Assembly (NCBI RefSeq): GCF_010994095.1
Contig: NZ_WJYO01000003.1
Location: forward strand, 310,001-374,000
Source: Mumia xiangluensis
GTDB lineage: Bacteria > Actinomycetota > Actinomycetes > Propionibacteriales > Nocardioidaceae
DNA: 64,000 nt
Direction: 5' to 3'
The notes under the pieces are model-generated. The model was given only the letters and a program-made list of their open reading frames with translations, was not told the origin of the DNA and did no database searches. A program made the position numbers and the translations under genes. Position 1 is the first letter of the stretch; the number at the start of each line of letters is the position of its first letter. Positions 31,869 through 39,604 of this stretch are shown in pieces.

Positions 31869-33485
31869 GTGACCTTTGCCTCGGACTCGCGCCTGCCCTG
31901 GTGGCGCAACGCCGTCTGCTACCAGATCTACGTCCGCTCGTTCGCCGACGGCGACGGCGACGGGATCGGTGACATCGCAGGGATCACCTCGCGGCTCGAC
32001 TACCTCGAGGGCCTCAACGTCGACGCCCTGTGGCTGACCCCGTTCTACCGGTCGCCGCAGGCCGACCACGGCTACGACGTGGCCGACTACCGCGACGTCG
32101 ACCCGCTGTTCGGCACGCTCGCCGACTTCGACGAGATGCTCGCCGGGGCGCACGACCGCGGGCTCAAGGTCATCGTGGACCTCGTCCCCAACCACACGTC
32201 GGCCGAGCACGCATGGTTCCAGGAGGCGCTCGCGGCCGGGCGCGGGAGCCGGGCCCGGGACCGCTACAAGTTCAGCGACGGCCGCGGACCCGACGGGTCG
32301 GAGCCTCCCAACAACTGGCAGTCGATCTTCGGCGGGTCCGCGTGGACCCGCGTGGACGACGGCCAGTGGTACCTCCACCTCTTCGACTCCAGCCAACCCG
32401 ACCTCAACTGGGACGATCCGGAGGTCGGAGACGAGTTCGAGTCGATCCTGCGGTTCTGGCTCGACCGCGGCGTCGACGGCTTCCGCGTCGACGTCGCCCA
32501 TGGCCTGTTCAAGGCGTCGGGTCTCCCCGACGTGGCCGGCTTCGGCCCCGGCGGCGAGACCCTCGACGCCACCATGTCGCAGTGGGACCGCCCTTACTGG
32601 GACCAGCCGGGGGTGCACGACGTCTACCGCCGGTGGCGCAAGGTGCTGGACTCCTACCCCGGCGACCGCATGATGATCGGGGAGGCGTGGGTCGGGTCGC
32701 CGGAGTCGATGGCGCGCTACGTCCGTCCGGACGAGATGCACCAGGTCTTCAACTTCCACTGGCTCTCGACGCCGTTCTCGGCGCCGGCGCTGCGCCAGGT
32801 CATCGACGAGACGTACGCCGCGGTCGGCCCGGTGGGTGCGAGCCCGACATGGGTGCTCTCCAACCACGACGTGGTCCGCACGGTCACCCACTACGGCGGC
32901 GGCGACCTCGGGCTCTCGCGCGCGAAGGCGTCGATGCTGACGATGCTCGCGCTGCCCGGGTCCGCGTACGTCTACCAGGGCGAGGAGCTGGGGCTCCCGC
33001 AGGTCGACGTGGCACCGGAGGACCGCCAGGACCCGACCTGGCTCCGCGGAGGCGGCGTCGGTCGCGACGGCTGCCGCGTGCCGCTGCCGTGGTCGGGGTC
33101 GGAGCCGCCGTTCGGCTTCTCCCCCGGCGGCCCGGGCGAGGTCCGCACGTGGTTGCCGCAGCCCGAGTGGTTCCGTGAGTACACGGTCGAGCACCAGTCG
33201 CGAGACCCCTACTCCACCCTCGGGTTCCTCCGGTACGCCGTCGCTCGTCGGCGCGGGCTCGTCGGAGGCCTGTCGGGGTCGATCGAGATGCTCGAGCGCC
33301 GTGACGACGTGGTGGCCTTCCGCCGCGCCGGCGTCGACGGGGCTCCCGGGCTGATCTGCGTGGTCAACTGCGGCACCACCGACCACGTCGTCGACGACCT
33401 CGGGGCGCCTGTGGTGCTCTCGGCGGCGCTCGCGGAGGGCACCGGTCAGCTGTTGCCCAACTCGGCCGCGTGGTTCCTCGCCTGA
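31869..33485 (+). CDS. Glycoside hydrolase family 13, alpha-glucosidase-like
   Basis: 538 residues; (beta/alpha)8 enzyme of the oligo-1,6-glucosidase/alpha-glucosidase branch. Begins WWRNAVCYQIYVRSFADGDGDGIGDIAGI. The four GH13 regions are present: DLVPNHTS, GFRVDVAHGL with the nucleophile Asp, MMIGEAW with the acid/base Glu, and VLSNHDVVR with the third Asp. No signal peptide, so it acts in the cytoplasm on maltose-type sugars, isomaltose, trehalose or sucrose-like substrates. GTG at 31869 has GGAGG 11 nt upstream. The last 40 bp overlap the convergent gene. Confidence 0.94.
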   Translation: MTFASDSRLPWWRNAVCYQIYVRSFADGDGDGIGDIAGITSRLDYLEGLNVDALWLTPFYRSPQADHGYDVADYRDVDPLFGTLADFDEMLAGAHDRGLKVIVDLVPNHTSAEHAWFQEALAAGRGSRARDRYKFSDGRGPDGSEPPNNWQSIFGGSAWTRVDDGQWYLHLFDSSQPDLNWDDPEVGDEFESILRFWLDRGVDGFRVDVAHGLFKASGLPDVAGFGPGGETLDATMSQWDRPYWDQPGVHDVYRRWRKVLDSYPGDRMMIGEAWVGSPESMARYVRPDEMHQVFNFHWLSTPFSAPALRQVIDETYAAVGPVGASPTWVLSNHDVVRTVTHYGGGDLGLSRAKASMLTMLALPGSAYVYQGEELGLPQVDVAPEDRQDPTWLRGGGVGRDGCRVPLPWSGSEPPFGFSPGGPGEVRTWLPQPEWFREYTVEHQSRDPYSTLGFLRYAVARRRGLVGGLSGSIEMLERRDDVVAFRRAGVDGAPGLICVVNCGTTDHVVDDLGAPVVLSAALAEGTGQLLPNSAAWFLA

Positions 33486-34390
33486 CGCTCGTAGCGCACG
33501 ACCTCGTCGAAGCGGTCGCGGTTGCCGAGGAAGTACTCGCCGAGCCCTTCTGAGGCCGCACCCTGGCTGGCCTGGCGCCGCCGGAACCGGGCGACGTCCA
33601 GGACCAGCACGGCGTCGGCGTCACCCGAGCGAAGCAGGCTGTGCTCGACACGCAGCGGGCCGGCGAGCAACCGCCGGCGTCCCTCGCGGGTGAAGTCGCG
33701 GTGGGTGAGCCCCGGTCCCAGGCGCCCGACACCCGCGACGACGAGATCGGCGCGAACCGCCGCGACGGCACGCTCGAGCTCGAGGGAGCTGACCCGCTCG
33801 GGCAGCCGGACGTAGTCGGTGGGCAGCTGGTACTCCTGACGGATGGCTGCGGCGAGCTCGGCGTCCGCGCCCCGGACCCCCGGTCGTACGCGCTCGTCGT
33901 CCCTCCCGCCGACGACCAGCTTCGTCAACGTGGCGCCGTTGAGGAGCGCGGCGAGGGTGGCGACGAGCAGCAGCGAGCCGGAGGACTGCCCGTGGGTCGC
34001 CACGACGAGGACCCTGCCCACCGAGTACCGCGGCGTCCCGCGCAGGGCCTGGACCGCGACGGCGGGCCATGCGTCGTTCGCGAGCCGCGCGACGGCGTCG
34101 ATGCTGGACAGCAGGATCCGCTCCGCCGAGAACAGCGAGGACGGGATGGTCACGTACGGTGCGCCGACGTCCCGGGCGGTGCGGAAGATCCGGTCCACGG
34201 TGAGGGCTGCCACCGGCTCCTCGACGGCTTCGGCGACGTCCTCGTCGGGTGGCGGGATGGACGCGCGGAAGATCACCACGGTCTCCTCCGTCAGCGCGCG
34301 AACCCGCTCGTAAGCGAGGTGCGCTGCTTCCGACCCGTCGTGGGCGATGACGTGGACCAACGGCAGCCGAGGACGCTCGTCTCCGGGCAC
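33446..34390 (-). CDS. Universal stress protein-like protein
   Basis: 314 residues. The fold looks like two alpha/beta units: the first VHVIAHDGSEAAHLAYERVRALTEETVVIFRASIPPP with YVTIPSSLFSAERILLSS, the second VLVVATHGQSSGSLLLVATLAALLNGATLTKLVVGG, AVRADLVVAGVGRLGPG and ADAVLVLDV. The alternating beta strands with glycine loops and hydrophobic helices suggest tandem USP-like domains, but the usual GxxG-9x-GS ATP-binding motif is not clear. The family is not firmly recognised. GTG at 34390 chosen; 46 codons of open frame upstream run into the PadR promoter. Its 3' end overlaps the alpha-glucosidase gene. Confidence 0.7.
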   Translation of the reverse strand: MPGDERPRLPLVHVIAHDGSEAAHLAYERVRALTEETVVIFRASIPPPDEDVAEAVEEPVAALTVDRIFRTARDVGAPYVTIPSSLFSAERILLSSIDAVARLANDAWPAVAVQALRGTPRYSVGRVLVVATHGQSSGSLLLVATLAALLNGATLTKLVVGGRDDERVRPGVRGADAELAAAIRQEYQLPTDYVRLPERVSSLELERAVAAVRADLVVAGVGRLGPGLTHRDFTREGRRRLLAGPLRVEHSLLRSGDADAVLVLDVARFRRRQASQGAASEGLGEYFLGNRDRFDEVVRYERQARNHAAELGNS

Positions 34391-34447
34391 GCTCCACCCC
34401 CTGACACGCTCCCACCATCGTAGATCTCGGGCGTCGCGGCAGCACGC

Positions 34448-34479
34448 TTGCGTTAGCGATATATCGCGATGTAGCATCG
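34448..34479 (+). promoter_or_regulatory. PadR promoter with two palindromic operators
   Basis: A plus-strand promoter TTGCGT (34448-34453), 18-bp spacer, TAGCAT (34472-34477) is covered by two palindromes: GCGATATATCGC (34456-34467, perfect 12 bp) in the spacer, and CGATGTAGCATCG (34467-34479, perfect 5-bp arms around TAG) over the -10. A third half site, GCATCGCGA, follows at 34482. The setting just before a PadR gene suggests autorepression. Confidence 0.65.
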
Positions 34480-34533
34480 AGGCATCGCGAGATTCACCAC
34501 CGTGGTGAGTCACGAACCATAAGGACACATCTC

Positions 34534-35148
34534 ATGCGAACCCCAGACTTCACCCCCCAGGACACGTTCGACCCGACCTCCGGCCGGCGACGGCCACGCC
34601 CCGACCGACGCGATCCCCGAGGCCACGGCCGCGGATACGGACGCGGCGACGTGGGCATCGGCCCGGGCGGCTTCGGCCCCGGCTTCGGCGACCGTCGCCG
34701 CGGGGGCGGCCCTCGTGCACGACGCGGCACGGTCCGCCTCGCCGCACTCTCGGTGATCGCCGAGAACCCCACCAACGGCTACGGCCTCATCAACGCCTTT
34801 GGCGAGCGCACCGACGGACGGTGGCTCCCGAGCCCTGGCTCGATCTACCCGGTCCTGCGCCGGCTCACCGACGACGGGCTCATCGAGCCGACCGACGACG
34901 AGGCCGGCCAGTTCCGGATCACCGAGGCCGGCACGGCCTACCTCGGCGAGCACGCCGACGAGGTGGCCGGCGCGTGGGAGGGCAGCCGCCCTCGCTCGAA
35001 GAGCCAGGAGGACCTCGCCTCCAGCGCCCGCAAGCTCGTCCGGGCCGCCCGCCAGCTGGCCGACGACGCCAGTGACGACCAGCGCGAGCGCGCCACCGAG
35101 ATCCTCGACGAGGCCCGGCGCAGGCTCTACGGCCTGCTGGCCGAGTGA
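34534..35148 (+). CDS. PadR family transcriptional regulator
   Basis: 204 residues. An unusually Arg/Gly-rich, probably disordered N-terminus (about 1-65: RRRPRPDRRDPRGHGRGYG, GIGPGGFGPGFGDRRRGGG) precedes the PadR winged helix: TVRLAALSVIAENPTNGYGLINAFGERTDGRWLPSPGSIYPVLRRLTDDGLIEP. A C-terminal helix (about 160-204) gives dimerisation. AAGGAC lies 12 nt before the ATG. The MFS gene on the opposite strand ends only 3 bp past its stop, so co-regulation would have to be in trans. Confidence 0.92.
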   Translation: MRTPDFTPQDTFDPTSGRRRPRPDRRDPRGHGRGYGRGDVGIGPGGFGPGFGDRRRGGGPRARRGTVRLAALSVIAENPTNGYGLINAFGERTDGRWLPSPGSIYPVLRRLTDDGLIEPTDDEAGQFRITEAGTAYLGEHADEVAGAWEGSRPRSKSQEDLASSARKLVRAARQLADDASDDQRERATEILDEARRRLYGLLAE

Positions 35149-35151
35149 TGC

Positions 35152-36420
35152 CTACGGCTGCGGGTGGCGTGCGTCGTACCGGAGGAAGCCGCGCTGCAAA
35201 GTGACGGCGACCACGGCGCCGACCATGCACGCCACCCCGCCGTAGAGCATCGCTCTTCCGGGCGTCGTGAGCTCAGCGACCGACCCGGCAAGGAAGTCCC
35301 CAAGACGTGGCCCGCCGGCCACGACGACCGTGAAGACCCCCTGGAGCCGCCCGCGCAGCGCATCGGGTGCCGCCTGCTGGAGCATCGTGCTCCGGTACGC
35401 CGAGCTCACCATGTCCGCTCCCCCGGAGAAGGCGAGCATGGTCACGAGGAGCCACAGCACGCCGGGCGCGCCGATCGCGCTGACTCCGGCCAGAGCGACC
35501 GAACCCCCGTACGCCAGCACCGCGACGAGCACCGCGATGCCGTGACGGTGCACCCGACTGATCCATCCCGAGAACGCGAACGCCACGAGCGACCCGATCG
35601 CCGGAGCCGCCTGGAGCAGGCCGAGCGTCGACGGCCCGCCGACGTACACGGTGAGCGCCAGGGCTGGGAACAGCGCCCGAGGCTGTGCGAGCACCATCGC
35701 GAGCAGGTCGAGCACGAACGTCGTCCGCAGGTTCGCGGCGCCGCGCAGCCACGTGAAGCCCTCGACCACCGACCGCAGGCCCGGGACACGTCCCGTCGCG
35801 CCCTCGGGCGGGACCGGTTGGAGTCGCACCAACGCGTACAGCGCTGCCGTGAACGTCACCAGATCGATCGCGTACGTCGCTGCGACCCCCACCCACGCGA
35901 TCACCACCCCGCCCACGAGCGGCCCGACGGTGAAGCCGAGGTTGAACGCCGCCATGCCGAGCGCGTTGGCAGCGGGCAGCATCTCCGCGGGGACGAGCCG
36001 CGGGATGATCGCCGACCGTGCAGGGTTGTTCACCGCGAACAGGCCGGACTGGACAGCCACCACCCCGTACAGGAGCGCGACCGACTCGAGGTCCAGCAGT
36101 GCCTGCACGAGCAGCACCGCCGTACAGACCCACAGCCCGAGCGCGGTCACGATCGCGACCTTGCGCCGGTCGAAGTGGTCCACCAGCGCACCGCCGTACA
36201 GCCCCAGGGCGATCAGGGGCACCAGCGCGAACATCCCCACGAGCCCGACCGCGAACGACGACCCGGTGATCACGAAGACCTGGTAGGCCACGGTGACCGT
36301 CGCCATCTGCTGACCGAGCTGCGACACGGTCTGGCCGATCCACAACCGCCGGTAGTCGGCCGACTCCCGCAGCGGACGGATGTCGGTGAGGATCCTCCCG
36401 AACCCCCGACGTCTCGTCAC
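35152..36420 (-). CDS. MFS transporter (EntS/transmembrane secretion effector type)
   Basis: 422 residues, 12 membrane helices. The first segment (LRESADYRRLWIGQTVSQLGQQMATVTVAYQVF), ALVDHFDRRKVAIVTALG in loop 2-3, and NNPARSAIIPRLVPAEMLPAANAL are typical of the enterobactin-exporter/secretion-effector branch of the major facilitator superfamily. Members export siderophores, macrolides or other small compounds; the substrate is unknown here. A duplicate-family member lies at 54067-55440. Convergent with the PadR gene. Confidence 0.92.
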   Translation of the reverse strand: MTRRRGFGRILTDIRPLRESADYRRLWIGQTVSQLGQQMATVTVAYQVFVITGSSFAVGLVGMFALVPLIALGLYGGALVDHFDRRKVAIVTALGLWVCTAVLLVQALLDLESVALLYGVVAVQSGLFAVNNPARSAIIPRLVPAEMLPAANALGMAAFNLGFTVGPLVGGVVIAWVGVAATYAIDLVTFTAALYALVRLQPVPPEGATGRVPGLRSVVEGFTWLRGAANLRTTFVLDLLAMVLAQPRALFPALALTVYVGGPSTLGLLQAAPAIGSLVAFAFSGWISRVHRHGIAVLVAVLAYGGSVALAGVSAIGAPGVLWLLVTMLAFSGGADMVSSAYRSTMLQQAAPDALRGRLQGVFTVVVAGGPRLGDFLAGSVAELTTPGRAMLYGGVACMVGAVVAVTLQRGFLRYDARHPQP

Positions 36421-36475
36421 CAGACGATTGTCCCGCGCAACCAGCCCGGCGCCGTCCGACCGTCCGGATATTGGG

Positions 36476-36504
36476 TTGGCCGAACCCCCGATGCGGCGTA
36501 GCGT
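36476..36504 (+). promoter_or_regulatory. Promoter of an isolated plus-strand small-RNA/peptide unit
   Basis: TTGGCC (36476-36481), a 17-bp spacer and TAGCGT (36499-36504) form a plus-strand promoter of the common actinobacterial pattern. Both flanking protein genes run on the minus strand, so the promoter serves only the short region to its right. Predicted transcription start near 36511, ahead of the Shine-Dalgarno at 36521. Confidence 0.5.
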
Positions 36505-36536
36505 CGGTCGTACACGGGAAGGAGGTGGTCCGAAGA

Positions 36537-36575
36537 ATGAAGAGCTTCAGGACATGTGAGGTGGCTGTCAGCTAG
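36537..36575 (+). CDS. Putative 12-residue peptide MKSFRTCEVAVS
   Basis: An ATG follows the strongest ribosome site of the window (GGAGGTGG at 36521-36528, 8-nt spacing) and opens a 12-codon frame, MKSFRTCEVAVS, ended by TAG. One cysteine at position 7. A second, overlapping frame from ATG 36491 ends GGGPKNEELQDM, but its start lies inside the promoter spacer and so would not be transcribed from it. The nucleotide stretch around it looks like a segment I have seen conserved in other actinobacteria; this is memory, not a search result. It may be a leader peptide or part of a dual-function small RNA. Confidence 0.45.
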   Translation: MKSFRTCEVAVS

Positions 36576-36626
36576 TCACGGTTGTCGGGGATCACCCGCA
36601 CCGTGCGGCGAGTCCCAGCAGCCACC

Positions 36627-36678
36627 CGACCCGCGGGGGCCGAGGCGTTGTCCACTCGGCACTCAACCCCGCGGGTCG
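36627..36678 (+). terminator. Compound hairpin downstream of the small peptide frame
   Basis: Outer stem: CGACCCGCGGGG pairs perfectly over 12 bp with CCCCGCGGGTCG. Inner stem: GCCGAG with CTCGGC closing a 10-nt loop; a 6-nt bulge ACTCAA separates the two stems on the 3' side. It could end the small plus-strand transcript, or the pdxH transcript from the other side (pdxH stops 26 bp away), or be the functional structure of a small RNA. Confidence 0.65.
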
Positions 36679-36704
36679 TTCCATGCCCGGCGCAGGATCG
36701 GTCC

Positions 36705-37346
36705 CTACGGGGCGAGGCGCTCGCGCAGCCAGTGACCGTCGACCGCACGGAACCGGAGGCGGTCGTGCATGCGCCCGGTGCGCCCCTGCCAGAACTCCAC
36801 GGACTCCAGCGCCACGCGGTAGCCGCCCCACCACGGCGGCCTCGGCACGTCGCCGGGGTACGACGCGTCCGCTGCGTCGTACGCTCGCTCGAGCTCGACC
36901 CGGTCCTCCACCACGCGAGACTGGTGCGACGCGATCGCGCCGAGCCGCGACCCGCGGGGGCGCGAGGCGAAATAGGTGTCGGCCTCGTCGTCGCTGACCC
37001 GGCTCACCGCACCCTCGATCCGGACCTGTCGCTGGAGCGGGTGCCACAGCATCGCGAGCGCGGCGTGAGGATTGACCTCGAGCTCGTCGCTCTTGCGCGA
37101 CTCGTGGTTCGTGTAGAAGACCGCGCCGTCCGCGTCGAAGCCCTTGAGCAGCACGATGCGGACCGACGGGAGCGCGCCCGGCGACGCCGTCGCGAGCGCC
37201 ATCGCGTTGGGGTCGCGGAGGCCCGACGCCACCGCCTCGTCGAACCACCGGCCGAACAGTGCCACGGGGTCGTCCCCCGCGTCCGCCTCGGTCAGCCCGG
37301 CCGCCTCGTACTCCTCGCGCAGTGCCGCGATCGCCTCCGACTCCAT
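36705..37346 (-). CDS. pdxH: Pyridoxamine 5'-phosphate oxidase
   Basis: 213 residues; FMN enzyme making pyridoxal 5'-phosphate from pyridoxamine or pyridoxine phosphate. Signatures: DPNAMALATASPGALPSVRIVLLKGFDADGAVFYTNHESRKSDELEVNPHAALAMLWHPLQRQVRIEG (read in parts) for FMN binding, ASRPRGSRLGAIASHQS, and the C-terminal PROSITE-like VEFWQGRTGRMHDRLRF with RLAP end. ATG at 37346 gives MESEAIAALREEY; another ATG three codons up is possible. It is divergent from citrate synthase 2 with 52 bp between starts. Confidence 0.96.
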   Translation of the reverse strand: MESEAIAALREEYEAAGLTEADAGDDPVALFGRWFDEAVASGLRDPNAMALATASPGALPSVRIVLLKGFDADGAVFYTNHESRKSDELEVNPHAALAMLWHPLQRQVRIEGAVSRVSDDEADTYFASRPRGSRLGAIASHQSRVVEDRVELERAYDAADASYPGDVPRPPWWGGYRVALESVEFWQGRTGRMHDRLRFRAVDGHWLRERLAP

Positions 37347-37398
37347 GAACAGCACCCTACGAGACTGCGCCGGGTGTGATCAGGGGCACAATGGCCCA

Positions 37399-38517
37399 AT
37401 GACTGACGCACCCGACACGGCAAAGGTCCACGAAGGCCTCGAAGGCGTCATCGCCTTCGCGACGGAGATCGCCGAACCGGACAAGGAAGGCTCCGCGCTG
37501 CGCTACCGCGGAGTCGACATCGAGGACCTCGTCGGCAGCGTGCCGTTCGAGAAGATCTGGGGCCTCCTGGTCGACGGGACGTACGAGCCGGGGCTGCCGC
37601 CGGCGGAGCCGTTCCCCATCCCGGTGCACTCCGGTGACATCCGTGTCGACGTGCAGAGCGCGATCGCGCTGACGGCACCTGCGTGGGGGCTGCGCCAGCT
37701 GTACGACATCGAGCCGGAGCAGGCCCGTGACGACCTGGCGCGCACCGCGGTGATGGTGCTGTCGTACGTCGCGCAGGCGGCCCGCGGAATCGGCCAGCCG
37801 ATGGTGCCGCAGGCCGAGATCGACAAGGCGACCACGATCACGGAGCGCTTCTTGACCCGGTGGCGCGGCGAGGCGAACCCGGCGCACGTGAAGGCGATCG
37901 ACGCGTACTGGGCGTCGGCCGCCGAGCACGGCATGAACGCCTCCACGTTCACCGCGCGCGTCATCGCGTCGACGGGCGCCGACGTCGCCGCTGCGCTGTC
38001 GGGTGCCGTCGGCGCGATGTCCGGCCCGCTGCACGGCGGCGCTCCCTCGCGAGTGCTCGGCATGATCGCCGACGTCGAGAAGAGCGACGACGCCCGGACG
38101 TACGTGAAGGGGCTGCTCGACTCCGGCGAGCGCCTGATGGGGTTCGGCCACCGCGTCTACCGTGCGGAGGATCCGCGCGCGCGGGTGCTCCGCCGTACGG
38201 CCCGTGAGCTGGATGCTCCGCGCTACGCGGTCGCCGTCGCCCTCGAGGAGGCGGCGCTGGCCGAGCTGCGCGAGCGTCGCCCGGACCGTGTCCTGGAGAC
38301 CAACGTCGAGTTCTGGGCGGCGATCGTGCTCGACTTCGCGGAGATCCCGCCGCACATGTTCACGTCGATGTTCACCTGTGCCCGCACGGCCGGGTGGAGC
38401 GCGCACATCCTCGAGCAGAAGCGCAAGGGCCGCCTGATCCGCCCGTCGGCGATCTACACCGGCCCGCCGTCGCGCAAGCCGCAGGACGTCGCCGGCTGGA
38501 ACCCCGCCTGGGGCTAG
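37399..38517 (+). CDS. citA: Citrate synthase 2
   Basis: 372 residues, short type II-like citrate synthase, condensing acetyl-CoA (or propionyl-CoA in methylcitrate enzymes) with oxaloacetate. Catalytic histidines are at 212 (GPLHGGAPSRVL) and 251 (MGFGHRVYRAEDPRA); EHGMNASTFTARV is at 176-188. The third catalytic residue, Asp in the usual NVDFYSG, is replaced by Glu304 in TNVEFWAAIVLDFAEIPPHM. That pattern is, to my knowledge, normal for actinobacterial citrate synthase 2. Arginine for the terminal carboxylate is at KRKGRLIRPSA. A short ATG at 37391 is out of frame with the gene. Confidence 0.92.
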   Translation: MTDAPDTAKVHEGLEGVIAFATEIAEPDKEGSALRYRGVDIEDLVGSVPFEKIWGLLVDGTYEPGLPPAEPFPIPVHSGDIRVDVQSAIALTAPAWGLRQLYDIEPEQARDDLARTAVMVLSYVAQAARGIGQPMVPQAEIDKATTITERFLTRWRGEANPAHVKAIDAYWASAAEHGMNASTFTARVIASTGADVAAALSGAVGAMSGPLHGGAPSRVLGMIADVEKSDDARTYVKGLLDSGERLMGFGHRVYRAEDPRARVLRRTARELDAPRYAVAVALEEAALAELRERRPDRVLETNVEFWAAIVLDFAEIPPHMFTSMFTCARTAGWSAHILEQKRKGRLIRPSAIYTGPPSRKPQDVAGWNPAWG

Positions 38518-38531
38518 CGGGACGCCGCCGC

Positions 38532-38578
38532 GTGAGCTGGTGCGGGTCTGACGATCCGCGGTTACCGCACCAGCTCAC
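38532..38578. terminator. Bidirectional terminator between citA and meaB
   Basis: GTGAGCTGGTGCGG pairs perfectly over 14 bp with CCGCACCAGCTCAC around a 19-nt loop. It lies 14 bp past the citrate synthase stop and 29 bp past the meaB stop on the other strand, so it serves both converging units. Confidence 0.75.
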
Positions 38579-38607
38579 ACCAGAACCGAGTCGCCCCGGC
38601 GGGCTGG

Positions 38608-39597
38608 TCAGCGCTGGTCGTACGCGGCCAGGATCGCGTCGGCGGCGTTCGTGGCAGGCATCTCCCCGGACAGGACAGCCGCACGGACGTCGTCCAGCAC
38701 ACCCCGCACCGCCTCCGAGCGCCGCAGCCGCTGGTCGAGCTCGTCACGCACGAGTGCCCACATGAACTCGAGCTGCTGTGCCGCGCGCTTCTCGCGCAGA
38801 CCCGCGGCGCCGAGGAACTCGCGGTGCCGCAGCACGCGCAGCCAGACCGTGTCCACGTCGACGCCCTCGAGGCCGGAGCAGGTGAGCACCGGCGGGACCC
38901 ACCCCGTACCTCCGGCGTGGACCAGCCGGATCGCGCCGGCGAGGTCCTTCGCGGCGACCCGGGCCTCCGGCTCGCGGTCACCGTCGGCCTTGTTGACCGC
39001 GATGACGTCGGCGATCTCGAGGATGCCCTTCTTGATGCCCTGGAGCTGGTCGCCGGTGCGCGCCAGCGTGAGGAACAGGAACGTGTCCACCATCCCGGCG
39101 ACGGTGACCTCCGACTGCCCGACACCCACGGTCTCGACCAGCACCACGTCGAAGCCGGCGGCCTCCAGCACCAGGATCGCCTGCGTGCTCGCGCGAGCCA
39201 CACCGCCGAGGGTGCCGGCCGACGGCGAGGGACGGATGTACGCCCGGGGGTCCGCCGCGAGCTCCGGCATCCGGGTCTTGTCCCCGAGCACCGAGCCCCC
39301 CGTGCGTACCGACGACGGGTCGACCGCGAGCACACCGACCTTGTGGTCCGTCCCGGTCAGATAGGTCCCGAGCGTCTCGATGAAGGTCGACTTGCCGACG
39401 CCGGGGACGCCCGAGATGCCGACACGCACGGCCCCGCCCGCGTGCGGGGTCAGCAGCGCGAGCAGCTCGCGCGCTGCCGCGCGGTGGTCGTCGCGACGCG
39501 ACTCGACCAGCGTGATCGCGCGCGCGACCGCGGCACGCTGACCGTCACGCACGCGCGCGGCCAGCTCCTCGACGTCGATCGAGCGCGCGTCGCTCAA
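38608..39597 (-). CDS. meaB: Methylmalonyl-CoA mutase-associated GTPase MeaB
   Basis: 329 residues, G3E-type P-loop GTPase that protects methylmalonyl-CoA mutase and gates delivery of adenosylcobalamin. P-loop GVPGVGKST at 63-71, then VLAVDPSSVRTGGSVLGDKTRM, VETVGVGQSEV (switch II region), and the base-recognition NKADGD. The C-terminal dimerisation arm is present (REKRAAQQLEFMWALVRDEL). It follows mutB at 7 bp in the operon mutA-mutB-meaB. Confidence 0.96.
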   Translation of the reverse strand: MSDARSIDVEELAARVRDGQRAAVARAITLVESRRDDHRAAARELLALLTPHAGGAVRVGISGVPGVGKSTFIETLGTYLTGTDHKVGVLAVDPSSVRTGGSVLGDKTRMPELAADPRAYIRPSPSAGTLGGVARASTQAILVLEAAGFDVVLVETVGVGQSEVTVAGMVDTFLFLTLARTGDQLQGIKKGILEIADVIAVNKADGDREPEARVAAKDLAGAIRLVHAGGTGWVPPVLTCSGLEGVDVDTVWLRVLRHREFLGAAGLREKRAAQQLEFMWALVRDELDQRLRRSEAVRGVLDDVRAAVLSGEMPATNAADAILAAYDQR

Positions 39598-39604
39598 GCC
39601 GGCG

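Noticed and set aside
36491-36559. A 22-residue frame ending GGGPKNEELQDM, overlapping the small peptide
   Set aside because: Its ATG lies inside the spacer of the best promoter, so it would not be on the transcript; it is kept only as an alternative if another promoter exists upstream.
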